Shown here: positions 40,617-50,236 of the stretch, piece after piece
Position numbering within the stretch: position 1 is the stretch's first letter
Layout: each line of letters begins with the position of its first letter
Origin: an uncultured Clostridia bacterium
Lineage (GTDB): Bacteria; Bacillota; Clostridia; Christensenellales; UBA1242
NCBI GenBank assembly: GCA_944349535.1
Contig: CALVNA010000003.1
Span: 1 to 53,074, forward strand
DNA length: 53,074 bases
Direction: 5' to 3'
Program-made: the position numbers and the translations under genes
The notes under the pieces: generated by a model
The model's input: only the letters and a program-made list of their open reading frames with translations
Told to the model about the DNA's origin: nothing
Database searches by the model: none

Positions 40617-42671
40617 TTACAACTTTTCAGCAACATCCCAAGCACGCCAAACAACAGTGCGAAGGTTGCCAACTTTCAAAGCGTCACCTACAATATGCAC
40701 ATGCCTTGAAGCTTTGGCAAGTGGAGCAGGGTTGTAACCAACTGAAACAATCACAGTGTCAGCTTTTACTTTTTTCTGTGAGCCGTCTTTTTCTGTGACA
40801 ATCACATAATTTTTTCCAATCTGACTGACATAGCTTTCAAGGTAAACAGGAATATTGTTGTGCTTGAAATAATCTCTCAAAAACGATGAATTTGCAAGGC
40901 AAAGCCCACGCATTGCCATCAAATCATTTTTGGCTTCAACAATAACAGGTTTTTTGCCGTCAAGAGCAAGTTGGTATGCTATTTCGCAGCCTGTCAAGCC
41001 GCCGCCTATGATGACAACATTTTCTTTTGCCTTTTCTGGATTGTTTAAAAAGTCTATTGCTTCAATAGCTCTTTCAATGCCTTGAATTTTGAGCTTTTTG
41101 GCAGTTGAACCTGTTGCAATCACAATTTCATCGGCTTTGATTTGTTTTAAGTCCGTGATGTTGGTGTTAAGTTTTACTTCAATTTTCAGTTTGTCAATCT
41201 GTCTGCGATACCAATTTAAAAGCATTCTATCACGCTCTTTAAACGACATTTTGCCTGCAGGAATAAACACGCCGCCAAGCTGCGATGATTTTTCATAAAT
41301 TGTTGCTTTGTGCCCACGCATTGCCGCCACTCTTGCCACTTCCATTCCGCCAACTCCGCCGCCAATGATTGCAATCTGTTTGCATTTTTTTGCTGGCTTG
41401 AGATCATATTTTCCGCCATCCATTGTCATAGGGTTGAGTGCACATCTTGACATATGTTTTGAGTCTTGCATTGCTTGGTCATTTGCCACACCTTTATAGT
41501 GAGCCATTGTCAAACAAGCGTTGTGACAGTAAATGCAAGGTTGAATGTCTTCTGGTCTGTTTTCAATAATTTTTGTTACCCAGTGGCTGTCTGTCAAGAA
41601 TTGTCTTGCAACGCCCATTGCGTCAATTTTGCCCGCTTTGATTGCTTTGGCTGCATCTTCAACTTCCATTTTACCAGCACAAACAACAGGAATGGAAACC
41701 TCTTTTTTGATTTTGCTCGCATCCTCAAGATTGCAGTTTTTTGGCATATAAAGTGGTGGGTGTGCCCAGTACCAAGCATCATACGTTCCGTTGTCGGTGT
41801 TGAGCATATCATAGCCGGCATCCTGCAAATATTTAGCAGCCTTTTTGCCTTCTTCTATGTCTCTTCCAATATCTTTAAACTTTTCGCCAGGCAAGATGCC
41901 TTCGCAAAAGTCTTTGGTTTTGCTGACTGCTGAAAAGCGTAGGCTGACAGGGTAGTCCTGCCCACATTCTTTTTTGATTTCCTTTACCACTTCGGTGGCA
42001 AAACGATATTTGTTTTCCCAGTTCCCACCATATTCATCTGTGCGTTTGTTTGTATAGTCCAAAGTGAATTGATCAAGCAGATAACCTTCGTGAACAGCGT
42101 GAATTTCAACACCATCAACACCGGCATCTTTGCAAAGTTTTGCGGTTTTTGCAAAGGCATAAATCATTTTTTCGATTTCTTTTTTGGTAAGAGCTCGGCA
42201 AGTGTAGCCTTCAAGCCAGCGAGAAGGAAGTTTTGAAGGGCTGGCGCAAAGATAAGGCAGGTCGATAATAGGTTTTAAAACTTTTGATAAAATTTTTGAT
42301 TTGATGATTGATTTCATTGAGTTGGGAATAGAAAATGAGCGACCAAAGCCAGCGGTGAGTTGAACGAATAATTTCGCTCCCGTTTTATGAAATTCTTGCA
42401 TATAATCTTTCAATTTTTTGAAAGTGCGTTTTGATTTATAAAGCCATTGTCCACCGATTAAATTTTTTAGCGGAGCAATACCTGGAATAACCAAGCCGAC
42501 ATTATTTTTTGCAACATCCATAAAAAAATCGCAGGCATCTTTGTCTAAATGATGAGGCTCCATCCATCCAAAGAGTGAAGTCCCGCCCATTGGACAGAGA
42601 ACTATCCTATTTTTGATTTCCACATTACCAATTTTCCAAGGTGAAAAAAGTGGTTCAAGTTTTTTATTCAT
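40617..42671 (-). CDS. Old Yellow Enzyme family NAD(P)H:flavin oxidoreductase (2,4-dienoyl-CoA reductase-like)
   Basis: A 684-residue iron-sulfur flavoprotein. Residues 1-370 form the FMN-binding TIM barrel (LFSPWKIGNVEIKNRIV, VEIHAVHEGYLLDQF, YGGNWENKYRFA). The 4Fe-4S ligands are in CIYCHNAC with a further Cys in SRCALNP. Next come the FAD-binding GGGVGGMEVARVAAMRGH and the NAD(P)-binding GGGLTGCEIAYQLA. This three-part plan is that of 2,4-dienoyl-CoA reductase, enoate reductases, BaiCD/BaiH bile acid enzymes and trimethylamine dehydrogenase. The substrate cannot be told from the sequence; an activated C=C bond is likely. AAGGAGATGG precedes the ATG. It is transcribed alone between its terminator and divergent eno. 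Confidence 0.9.
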   Translation of the reverse strand: MNKKLEPLFSPWKIGNVEIKNRIVLCPMGGTSLFGWMEPHHLDKDACDFFMDVAKNNVGLVIPGIAPLKNLIGGQWLYKSKRTFKKLKDYMQEFHKTGAKLFVQLTAGFGRSFSIPNSMKSIIKSKILSKVLKPIIDLPYLCASPSKLPSRWLEGYTCRALTKKEIEKMIYAFAKTAKLCKDAGVDGVEIHAVHEGYLLDQFTLDYTNKRTDEYGGNWENKYRFATEVVKEIKKECGQDYPVSLRFSAVSKTKDFCEGILPGEKFKDIGRDIEEGKKAAKYLQDAGYDMLNTDNGTYDAWYWAHPPLYMPKNCNLEDASKIKKEVSIPVVCAGKMEVEDAAKAIKAGKIDAMGVARQFLTDSHWVTKIIENRPEDIQPCIYCHNACLTMAHYKGVANDQAMQDSKHMSRCALNPMTMDGGKYDLKPAKKCKQIAIIGGGVGGMEVARVAAMRGHKATIYEKSSQLGGVFIPAGKMSFKERDRMLLNWYRRQIDKLKIEVKLNTNITDLKQIKADEIVIATGSTAKKLKIQGIERAIEAIDFLNNPEKAKENVVIIGGGLTGCEIAYQLALDGKKPVIVEAKNDLMAMRGLCLANSSFLRDYFKHNNIPVYLESYVSQIGKNYVIVTEKDGSQKKVKADTVIVSVGYNPAPLAKASRHVHIVGDALKVGNLRTVVWRAWDVAEKL

Positions 42672-42804
42672 ATTCCATCTCCTTTTGATATATTTTAATT
42701 CATTTTATCTTATACTACAAACATTTTTAAAATATTTTTCATTTTATTTTTATTTTTTAGTTGCTTTGTGTAAAATAAAATTGTGAGAAATAAAGGAGCA
42801 AATA

Positions 42805-44109
42805 ATGAAAACACTTAAAATCAAAAAAATCCATGCAAGACAAATTTTGGATTCTCGGTCTAATCCTACCATTGAAGTTGATTTGACGCTGGAAAATGGT
42901 GTTATGGGCAGGGCCGCTGTGCCATCAGGTGCATCGACAGGTGCTTTTGAAGCGGTTGAGTTGCGAGATAATGATAAGAATTTTTATAACGGTAAATCAG
43001 TAATGCAAGCAGTAAAGAATGTGAATTCTGTGATTGCCAAGGCTGTTTGTGGCATGAATGTGTTTGACCAAAAAGCTATTGATGAAAAGATGATCAAACT
43101 TGATGGAACGGTAAACAAAGCAAAACTTGGTGCAAATGCTATTTTGGGAGTTTCGCTGGCTGCGGCGACGGCGGCTGCCAAAGCGGAAGGAAAAAGTTTG
43201 TTCCGCTATCTTGGCAGTGGCAAAATTCTTCCGGTGCCGATGCTTAATATTTTGAATGGTGGTAAACACGCAGACAACAATTTGAATTGCCAAGAGTTTA
43301 TGATAATGCCAGTTGGTGCAAAAAACTTTTCACAAGCACTTGAGTGGTCTGTCTGCATTTATCAAAACTTGAAAAAAATTTTAAAAGAAAAAAAGCTCTC
43401 AACAGGGGTAGGCGATGAAGGCGGCTTTGCTCCAAATCTTGAAAATGACGAGCAGGCATTAAAACTTCTTGTGCAGGCAATTGAGGTTTCGGGTTTTAAA
43501 AAAGGAGAACAAGTTGCCATTGCAATCGATGTTGCATCAACTGAAATGTTTGATGAAGCTGAAAAAATAGGGCAAAAGGGAAAATATTATTTCTGGAAAA
43601 CTGGAGAAATTTTCTCAGCTGACAAACTGATAAAACGCTATCAAGAATGGATAAAAAAATATCCTATTGTTTCGATTGAAGATGGACTAGCTGAAGAAGA
43701 TTGGCAGGGCTGGCAAAAACTTACGCAGGCTTTGGGCGATAAAATTCAACTCGTGGGAGATGACCTTTTTGTAACCAATCCAAGCAGACTTGAAAAAGGC
43801 ATCAAACTTAATGCTGCAAATTCAATACTTGTCAAAGTAAATCAAATTGGCACATTAACTGAAGCGGTCAAAGCTGTTAGGCTTGCTCAAAAAAGTAATA
43901 TGAGCGCAGTTGTTTCACACAGAAGCGGCGAAACTGAAGATAGTTTTATCGCTGACTTGGTGGTAGCGCTAGGTTGCGGACAAATCAAAACAGGTGCCCC
44001 TTGTCGAAGCGAAAGGGTGGCAAAATATAATCAGCTTTTGCGTATAGAAGAAGAGCTTGGCAAAAAAGCAATTTATCTGGGGCTTTCTGCTCTAAAAATA
44101 AAAAATTAA
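42805..44109 (+). CDS. eno: Enolase
   Basis: A 434-residue enolase that converts 2-phosphoglycerate to phosphoenolpyruvate in glycolysis. Recognisable stretches are [16 protein letters not shown], the mobile loop [59 protein letters not shown] and [15 protein letters not shown], with the expected metal ligands and catalytic Lys ([10 protein letters not shown]). AAAGGAG precedes the ATG. A TAAAAT at 42771 may be its -10, but no convincing -35 is present. A terminator follows immediately. Confidence 0.98.
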   Translation: MKTLKIKKIHARQILDSRSNPTIEVDLTLENGVMGRAAVPSGASTGAFEAVELRDNDKNFYNGKSVMQAVKNVNSVIAKAVCGMNVFDQKAIDEKMIKLDGTVNKAKLGANAILGVSLAAATAAAKAEGKSLFRYLGSGKILPVPMLNILNGGKHADNNLNCQEFMIMPVGAKNFSQALEWSVCIYQNLKKILKEKKLSTGVGDEGGFAPNLENDEQALKLLVQAIEVSGFKKGEQVAIAIDVASTEMFDEAEKIGQKGKYYFWKTGEIFSADKLIKRYQEWIKKYPIVSIEDGLAEEDWQGWQKLTQALGDKIQLVGDDLFVTNPSRLEKGIKLNAANSILVKVNQIGTLTEAVKAVRLAQKSNMSAVVSHRSGETEDSFIADLVVALGCGQIKTGAPCRSERVAKYNQLLRIEEELGKKAIYLGLSALKIKN

Positions 44110-44132
44110 GCACTTAGTTTTAAGTGCTTTTT
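44108..44132 (+). terminator. Terminator of eno
   Basis: AAGCACTTA and TAAGTGCTT with a 4-base loop, then T-rich sequence. Confidence 0.85.
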
Positions 44133-44135
44133 ATT

Positions 44136-44163
44136 TTGCATTTGGCTTTTTTTGTGATAAAAT
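44136..44163 (+). promoter_or_regulatory. Sigma-A promoter of the DUF4011-type helicase gene
   Basis: TTGCAT (44136-44141), 16-bp spacer, TAAAAT (44158-44163). AAGGGGAAG follows just before the ATG at 44187. Confidence 0.6.
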
Positions 44164-44186
44164 ATTTTTGAAAACAAGGGGAAGAA

Positions 44187-47100
44187 ATGAGAAGCATCTA
44201 TACATATTACAAAGAACGATTGATAGAAATTAGCGGAAAAAATAGAAGTTTATACTTAAAAAATTTCAACAAAAAAAATGGTTATGATGTTGGAAAACTT
44301 TTATATCAAAATCAAGAGAGTGTTGCCGAACTTGTTGACAATCTTTGGAATGGCAAAACCTCTTCTTTTGAACTTATAAGTAAAGATAAACTTGAATATT
44401 TTATTAAAAATTTGAAAATTGATGACAGCCAAGTGGATTTGACGGATACTCAGGCTAGGCAGAAATTTGAAAGACAAAAAAGAGAACAGGCAAAGAAGAG
44501 TTTGGAACAGGAAATCAAAAATCTTATTGCCTTGAAAAGAGAGATTGAAGAGATTGAAAAAGAGACTGGAAGAAGCGAGCTTTATCTATGCTATCCTTTT
44601 GTGTTTGGCAATGTCAAAAATTATACTTTCAGAGCACCACTTTTGATGTTTCCAGTTGAAATTGATATTGAAGGGGACAATTATGCAAGCATAAGGCTAA
44701 AGCAAGCAGAGCCAGTTCAGCTTAACAAGGCACTTCTTTATGCATTTGCTGATGCAAAAAGATTGAATCTTGAAGATATTGAAACTGAATTTGATTGTTT
44801 GAAAAACAGGTTTTCATCACTACAAAAGCTGCTTGACTATCTTGCCGGTTTTGGCATAAAAATCTCGGCACCACAACGCAAAAACATATTTCCTTTTGAC
44901 AGATACTCTGAGCCAAAGCATAATCAAGCTCCAGAGATCAAAAATCTGTGCCTGCTGGCCAGGTGCTCGCTTGCAAATTCAATCTATAATGATTATGCAA
45001 AGCTAGAAAAACGCCACCTTGCAAACGAGTCAATAAATCAGCTTTTAAACAGAAAAGTGAAAAAATTTAAGTCTGGCAAAGCTCAAGATTTGTTTCTTAT
45101 CAACAATGTTGACTATGCTCAAGAGCAAGTTGTGAGAAAAGTCAATGATAGTGGAAACATGGTTATCTACGGTCCTCCAGGGACAGGAAAGAGTCAAACC
45201 ATCGTCAATGTTATTTCCGATGCTATGGCAAAAGGGAAAAAAGTTTTGGTTGTTTCTCAAAAGAAAGCTGCTTTGGATGTTGTTTTCAATCGTTTGGGAG
45301 TGCTCAACAACAGGGCAATGTTTGTTGTGGATTCAGAAAAAGAAAAGCGTGGTTTTTATGAGCGTTGCCTTTTGACTCATCAACAACTTGTAGATTTCAA
45401 AATAGATGAAGATGTATTCAAAAAATTTGACGAACTTTCTGTTGCACTTGCTCAAGAAGAGGCAAAACTCAAAGCGATAAATGATTGTCTCACAAGCAAA
45501 ACACCTTTTGGACTTTCGCTGCAAGAAATGTATTATAATTCCTTTAAGATTGGCAAACATTCGGTTGAATATTCAATTTATCAACAGATGCTTGGCAGCA
45601 AGAAGTTGCTATCACTAAATTTCGAGCAGTTAAGTCAAGCACTTAGCGTTTTAGATGAAGAAAATAAAACGCAACTTTATTATAACTTCATTGAAAACAA
45701 AAAGAAAAATCCTTTTATTGATCATTTAAATCTGCAAGCTGGACTTCATGTGATTGCTCAGGCTCAGTCAAAACTGGCACAACTTTCTTCAACAAGGCAG
45801 GCATTGTTTGATGGAGCTCAATACAAATACAGCAGACAGATTTTGACATATTTTAGCAAAATTCAAGACAAAACAAATTACAATGCCCTTAAAAAGATGG
45901 TGGCAAAGCTTGAATATCCTGCTTCAAGCAAATTTTTGAATTTGTCTCATATTGTTTTCCCACTTTATCCTTTTGCAAAAGCGGCAATGCATAAAAAGGA
46001 GAAAATAGTTGAAAAAGAATTTGAAAAAACAGTTGAGGCACTTGATGAATATCTTGCCGATTATCAGTTTTTGAAGGATGTTTTGAGTCAAGAAGGTTAT
46101 CTTATGGCTCTTGATGGTCTTTTAAGCGGAAACAGCAATGTTTTGAAACTTCTATTAAATGCTGTTGAAAATTATATTGGCAATCAAGACATAAATCAAA
46201 CTTTGAATAATTTGACCGAAAATCAAAAATTTGTGCTCAATTTCGCATATAAACATGCAAACTCTTATTCAAAATATTTGGAAATTTTAAACAAATTGTT
46301 GCCGCTAAGGATTTATCATGAAATTTTGACTTATGAAGAAAAAATGAAAAATGAGCTTGCTGGGGCGGTGGATTTTGAAAATATACGAGCAAGAATTGTT
46401 GCACTCAAAAAAGATCAAAACGCTCTTTCAAAGCAGATTTCTTTGCAAAGTTTTGTCAAAGACTATCAAGCAATGATTGATGGCAGTGTGGCTTCTAAAG
46501 ACTTTTTGTATCAAATTTCAAAAAAACAAAATTTCTGGAGCATAAGAAAGATGATGGAGGTGTATGGCGACTATCTTTTCAAAATGTTCCCTTGTTGGCT
46601 TTTATCGCCTGAAAATGTTTCATCAATTTTACCTCTTGAAAAAAATATGTTTGATATCGTGCTGTTTGATGAAGCTTCGCAAGTTTTTATTGAGAACACA
46701 ATTCCTTCAATATTCAGAGGAAAATGTGTGGTTGTTGCAGGAGATGCAAAACAACTGAGACCAACAACAACCTTTATGAAACGATACATGGGTGCAAACC
46801 TTGACGATGTTGACCTGTCAACGCAAGCTGCACTTGAGGTTGAAAGTTTGCTAGATCTTGCTGTTTCAAGATTTAACAGCGCAAACATAACCTATCACTA
46901 TCGAAGCAAAAATCAAGAGCTGATCGACTTTTCAAATAAAGCTTTTTATAGCGGTAATTTGCAGATCGCTCCAAATGTTTCAAAAAATCTAAAACAAAAA
47001 CCAATTGAAAGAATATTGGTTGATGGGAAATGGTCAGATCGTAAAAATATGGCGGAAGCCAAAAAGGTTGTTGAGCTTACAAAACACATTTTGAAAACAA

Positions 47101-47957
47101 GAAAAAACAACGAAACAATCGGAATTATAACTTTCAACTCTGATCAAGAAACACTGATTGAAGATCTGTTTGACAAAGAGTGCTTCAAAGACGAAAGTTT
47201 CAGGGTTAAATTTATCAAAGAAACCAGCAGAAAAGAAAATGATGAAGATGTCAGCTTGTTTGTCAAAAACCTTGAGAATGTTCAGGGGGATGAGAGAGAT
47301 ATAATCATCTTCTCAATCGGCTATGCAAGAAATGAGTTTGGCAAAGTCAATGCTTCATTCGGTTCGCTTTCCAACGAAGGCGGCGAAAACAGGCTCAATG
47401 TTGCCATCACCAGAGCAAAACAAAAAATCTATGTGGTAACAAGCATTGAACCAGAAGAACTTAAAGTGGATGGTGCAAAGTTTGCAGGTCCAAAACTTTT
47501 GCGAAGTTATCTTGCTTATGCAAGGGCTGTTTCAAAGGGAAAAACGGACGAAGTTCGTTCAATTCTTGACAGCTTCAACGATCGCATTCTCAAAACTAAC
47601 AAATTGATTGGGCTTAAGCCGCTTGAAGAGCAGATTGCACATAAACTTTCAAAACTTGGCTATGACTGCCAAGTCAACCTAGGAAATTCTGACAGCAAAG
47701 TTTCGGTTGCAATTTATGATAAGAAACTTGACAGATATATCTTAGGTATTGAGACTGATCAAACGGCAATCAACAGCAGCCCTTCAGTCCTTGAGCGAGA
47801 TGTTTATCGCAACGAATTTTTGAAATCTCGTGGCTGGAAGATTGTTAGAGTTTGGAGTAGAGATTGGTGGCATAACTATAAGGGTGTGACATCTATGATT
47901 GTTAAAGAGATTGAAAAGCAAAGAAAAATGCTTGAAAAAAGTGCAAAAAAAGTGTAA
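44187..47957 (+). CDS. DUF4011-type superfamily 1 helicase with C-terminal restriction-endonuclease-like domain
   Basis: A 1256-residue protein in three parts. The N-terminus resembles DUF4011 (ERLIEISGKNRSLYLKNF, later FRAPLLMFPVEID). An SF1 helicase core follows: Walker A GPPGTGKS at 329-336, Walker B DEAS at 828-831, motif III AGDAKQLRPT, and motifs V/VI in NVQGDERDIIIFS and RLNVAITRAKQ. About 490 residues, partly coiled, separate motifs I and II. The last 110 residues match the Vsr/MTES_1575-type nuclease fold (GIETDQTAINSSP, ERDVYRNEFLKSRGW, VRVWSRDWW). DUF4011-helicase-nuclease proteins include the anti-phage gene hhe; DUF3320 is not seen here. A housekeeping repair role is equally possible. 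Confidence 0.82.
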   Translation: MRSIYTYYKERLIEISGKNRSLYLKNFNKKNGYDVGKLLYQNQESVAELVDNLWNGKTSSFELISKDKLEYFIKNLKIDDSQVDLTDTQARQKFERQKREQAKKSLEQEIKNLIALKREIEEIEKETGRSELYLCYPFVFGNVKNYTFRAPLLMFPVEIDIEGDNYASIRLKQAEPVQLNKALLYAFADAKRLNLEDIETEFDCLKNRFSSLQKLLDYLAGFGIKISAPQRKNIFPFDRYSEPKHNQAPEIKNLCLLARCSLANSIYNDYAKLEKRHLANESINQLLNRKVKKFKSGKAQDLFLINNVDYAQEQVVRKVNDSGNMVIYGPPGTGKSQTIVNVISDAMAKGKKVLVVSQKKAALDVVFNRLGVLNNRAMFVVDSEKEKRGFYERCLLTHQQLVDFKIDEDVFKKFDELSVALAQEEAKLKAINDCLTSKTPFGLSLQEMYYNSFKIGKHSVEYSIYQQMLGSKKLLSLNFEQLSQALSVLDEENKTQLYYNFIENKKKNPFIDHLNLQAGLHVIAQAQSKLAQLSSTRQALFDGAQYKYSRQILTYFSKIQDKTNYNALKKMVAKLEYPASSKFLNLSHIVFPLYPFAKAAMHKKEKIVEKEFEKTVEALDEYLADYQFLKDVLSQEGYLMALDGLLSGNSNVLKLLLNAVENYIGNQDINQTLNNLTENQKFVLNFAYKHANSYSKYLEILNKLLPLRIYHEILTYEEKMKNELAGAVDFENIRARIVALKKDQNALSKQISLQSFVKDYQAMIDGSVASKDFLYQISKKQNFWSIRKMMEVYGDYLFKMFPCWLLSPENVSSILPLEKNMFDIVLFDEASQVFIENTIPSIFRGKCVVVAGDAKQLRPTTTFMKRYMGANLDDVDLSTQAALEVESLLDLAVSRFNSANITYHYRSKNQELIDFSNKAFYSGNLQIAPNVSKNLKQKPIERILVDGKWSDRKNMAEAKKVVELTKHILKTRKNNETIGIITFNSDQETLIEDLFDKECFKDESFRVKFIKETSRKENDEDVSLFVKNLENVQGDERDIIIFSIGYARNEFGKVNASFGSLSNEGGENRLNVAITRAKQKIYVVTSIEPEELKVDGAKFAGPKLLRSYLAYARAVSKGKTDEVRSILDSFNDRILKTNKLIGLKPLEEQIAHKLSKLGYDCQVNLGNSDSKVSVAIYDKKLDRYILGIETDQTAINSSPSVLERDVYRNEFLKSRGWKIVRVWSRDWWHNYKGVTSMIVKEIEKQRKMLEKSAKKV

Positions 47958-47960
47958 AAT
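47932..47960 (+). promoter_or_regulatory. Sigma-A promoter of ndk inside the helicase 3' end
   Basis: TTGAAA (47932-47937), 17-bp spacer, TAAAAT (47955-47960). It allows ndk to be expressed independently of the helicase. Confidence 0.6.
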
Positions 47961-47977
47961 ACAAAAAAGGAGAGAGT

Positions 47978-48430
47978 ATGGAACAAAAAATTCAAACTTC
48001 ATATGTTATGGTAAAGCCAGGTTTTGCAAATTATGAAATGGTGATTGATGAGATTGAAAAAAGATTGTATGGTGCTGGTTTAAAAATTACAGAAGAAAGC
48101 TATATTTCTTACGATCGAGAAATGGCAAGGCAACATTATTATGAGCATGTGGGTAAAGATTTTTATCAGAAGCTTGAAGATTACATCACAAGCGACAAAG
48201 CATATGGCATGATTGTTGAAGGCCAAGATGCTATTGCAAAAATCAGAGCTATGGTCGGCTCAACAATGAATCCAAAAAAAGGCACCATCAGATTTGATAT
48301 CCCTGCAATGCTTGGTCGCAAACCGACCACTCCTGCAAATGTAGTGCATGCATCAGATAGCGTAGAAGCTGCGCAAAAAGAGATTCAGATTTTTAAAAAT
48401 TATTTAGAAAAATTGCAAACAGAAAGATAA
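47978..48430 (+). CDS. ndk: Nucleoside diphosphate kinase
   Basis: A 150-residue enzyme that balances NTP and dNTP pools by phosphate transfer through a phospho-histidine. The N-terminal YVMVKPGFANYEMVIDEIEKR corresponds to the family's MVKPDGV, and the active site NVVHASDSVEAAQKEI contains the phosphorylated His124. The region between them (YYEHVGKDFYQKLEDYI) is also typical. It differs from standard Ndk in the Kpn loop (GSTMNPKKGTIRFDI) and has a slightly longer C-terminus, but the catalytic residues are present. AAGGAGAG precedes the ATG. Confidence 0.93.
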   Translation: MEQKIQTSYVMVKPGFANYEMVIDEIEKRLYGAGLKITEESYISYDREMARQHYYEHVGKDFYQKLEDYITSDKAYGMIVEGQDAIAKIRAMVGSTMNPKKGTIRFDIPAMLGRKPTTPANVVHASDSVEAAQKEIQIFKNYLEKLQTER

Positions 48431-48432
48431 AC

Positions 48433-48499
48433 AAAAATGACAATAACAACATCTTTGATAGCATAAAAATATGATTTCAAAGCAGTTATTGTCATTTTT
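48433..48499 (+). terminator. Terminator of ndk with an extended branched stem
   Basis: A perfect 15-bp outer stem, AAAAATGACAATAAC (48433-48447) and GTTATTGTCATTTTT (48485-48499). The 37-base interior can form a second helix (CTTTGA with TCAAAG). It lies between convergent ndk and fkbM and may serve both. Confidence 0.75.
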
Positions 48500-48503
48500 A
48501 TTT

Positions 48504-49457
48504 TCATTGCTGGCACAACTCAGGTGTTTTTTTTGGCAGGGCAATAAGCACTATTTCAGTTGCATAAAGCGGACCACCATAATATCGCAAATAAAAACTA
48601 TATTCTTTTTGAAAGTGGTGGATAAGTTTTGGAATTTTAAATAAATCAGTGTTGTTATGATAGACTGAAACGAGAAGCAAAGGTTTATCGTTTTTCAAAT
48701 GTTCTTTACAGCCCTTTATTGCTTTGATTTCTCCGCCTTCAATATCCATTTTCAACATTCCGATCTTTTCGTGGATTTGTTCATCTAAAGTTGTTGTCTC
48801 AATTTTGATTTTGCCATCCGAGCATACTTGATTTGCAGAAGAAGAAAAAGTATTTTCCTTTAAATACTTTATTTCACTTTTGTCAGAGACCGCCTTGCCT
48901 ATACAACAAATATTTGAAAAAGCAGACAAATTTTGTTTGATTTGCTCAAGAGATTGCGGCGTTATATCAAAGCAATAGATCTTTTTATACTTTTCTCCGT
49001 AAGACTGGATAAAATCTAAGGTTGAATCTCCGCTGTATGCGCCTACGTCAACAAAAGTTTGGTTTTCAAATTTGGGAATAATGTCAAGATCAAAATAATG
49101 TTTAAAAATATTTTCAGTAACTAGTGGAAGAGAAGCAAAATCGAAATTATAGAAATTATTCAAAATTGCAAATAATGTTTGTTTTGACCTATAATCTTGC
49201 AGCTTTCTGTAAAGCCATACATAATCCTTGTAATGTTTTTTAAAAACCTGAGCTTTTAAAAATAAAAATTGATAATTGCCATTTTTTAAATCCAAATCTC
49301 CCCAGTAGTCAAATTGTTTAAAAAAACTTTCAAAAGATTCTTGCGTTTGAAAAGGAATTTGTTTGAATTTATCATACATATGCGTATAAAGAGCAATTTC
49401 GTCTTTATTTTTAAATTCTTCAATTAAAGCATAGAAATTTTTATCTATATAATTCAT
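48504..49457 (-). CDS. FkbM-family methyltransferase
   Basis: A 317-residue SAM-dependent methyltransferase. The SAM-binding motif is FVDVGAYSGDSTLDF, followed by YCFDITPQSLEQIKQNL, the conserved acidic TTLDE, and the FkbM signature LKMDIEGGEIKAIKG. The first 120 residues are helical and unassigned. FkbM enzymes methylate sugar or lipid hydroxyls, often in surface polysaccharide loci; no such genes adjoin it here, so the acceptor is unknown. The ATG at 49457 with GAGG five bases upstream is preferred over a GTG two codons earlier. Confidence 0.85.
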   Translation of the reverse strand: MNYIDKNFYALIEEFKNKDEIALYTHMYDKFKQIPFQTQESFESFFKQFDYWGDLDLKNGNYQFLFLKAQVFKKHYKDYVWLYRKLQDYRSKQTLFAILNNFYNFDFASLPLVTENIFKHYFDLDIIPKFENQTFVDVGAYSGDSTLDFIQSYGEKYKKIYCFDITPQSLEQIKQNLSAFSNICCIGKAVSDKSEIKYLKENTFSSSANQVCSDGKIKIETTTLDEQIHEKIGMLKMDIEGGEIKAIKGCKEHLKNDKPLLLVSVYHNNTDLFKIPKLIHHFQKEYSFYLRYYGGPLYATEIVLIALPKKTPELCQQ

Positions 49458-49612
49458 TTTCACCTCACAAAATGATATATTAAAATTTTTATCAAAAGTT
49501 TAATGATATCTGAACCAAAAATTTTGCAAACGAATAAATTGAAATTGAAGAGAAAAAACTTTTGCTCTTCATTTACATAAATTTTCAAAAAAAATCAAAA
49601 TTTTAGGCAAAA

Positions 49613-49639
49613 ACCTTTTGTCTGTTTTTTCCATAGTAT
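49613..49639 (+). promoter_or_regulatory. Sigma-K-like late sporulation promoter
   Basis: AC (49613-49614), 17-bp spacer, CATAGTAT (49632-49639). This fits the sigma-K pattern AC-N17-CATAnnnT. A 7-bp hairpin (TTGGTGA with TCACCAA, 49643-49662) follows at the expected transcript start, directly before the AAAAGGAG of the collagen-like gene relic. Confidence 0.6.
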
Positions 49640-49673
49640 GCATTGGTGAGCGAAATCACCAAAAGGAGAAAAC

Positions 49674-49912
49674 ATGTTTAATTGTTGTAGTAATAATTGC
49701 AGGCCCAATTTTATTCCTGTAAGTTTTGTAACAACTCCATCAGTTACAGGTCCTGCAGGTCCACAAGGTCCAACAGGTCCGAGGTGACTCTTGAAGTTGT
49801 TTTGGAGCTTAAAGCTGGAAATGTTGTTAAGTTTAAGCAAACCGGTGCGTCAATGGGTTGTTCTCTTGGGAATATGAAGGTAAATATTCAGAAAATGAAT
49901 ATCGGAGAATAG
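49674..49912 (+). pseudogene. Collapsed collagen-like (BclA-type) spore-surface protein gene
   Basis: A good ribosome binding site leads to an ATG and a 37-residue frame, MFNCCSNNCRPNFIPVSFVT, then TGPAGPQGPTGP and a stop at 49787. The G-x-P triplets are the start of a collagen-like region. In another frame the downstream bases encode VVLELKAGNVVKFKQTG and a few more residues to a stop at 49912, which resembles the C-terminal beta-sandwich end of such proteins (leucine-rich strand, LxAGDxV). An internal deletion with frameshift has evidently removed most of the gene. The sigma-K-like promoter supports a former exosporium or coat role. Confidence 0.7.
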
Positions 49913-49919
49913 AAACAAA

Positions 49920-50086
49920 AGAATGTCATCTTCAAAAGTTGAAGGGTTGACACAATATTTGCCTTTTTTAGATTTTAGCAGTGAGTGATACATCAAAATT
50001 GGCAGCTCCACACAATTTTCTTCAGCATAGCTGGCTTTTTGTGGAAGAAGTAAGGGCAGTATTATGAAAATCACAGCTAGAAACAT
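49920..50086 (-). pseudogene. 5' fragment of a polysaccharide deacetylase gene
   Basis: On the minus strand a signal peptide (MFLAVIFIILPLLLPQKASYA) is followed by ELPILMYHSLLKSKKGKYCV and NPSTFEDDI. That is the characteristic start of secreted polysaccharide deacetylases (PILMYH, then P-x-x-F). The similarity stops there, at about 49922, ten bases from the end of the collagen-like relic. The NodB catalytic domain is absent. It is a truncated gene ending at a deletion junction. Confidence 0.65.
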
Positions 50087-50236
50087 CAATCTTTTCAGGT
50101 GATTAATGTTTGCAAAATGACAAATTTTATGACAATATAAACAAAATCTATTTGAAAGCTTTTCTAAAAAATTTGTCTAATTTGTCAAATGGGATTCTGT
50201 CTGCTCTGTCATATAAGTCGATATGCTCTGCATGGC

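Noticed and set aside
41466-41933. Plus-strand frame inside the Old Yellow Enzyme gene
   Set aside because: It lies within a certain gene on the other strand and has no ribosome binding site.
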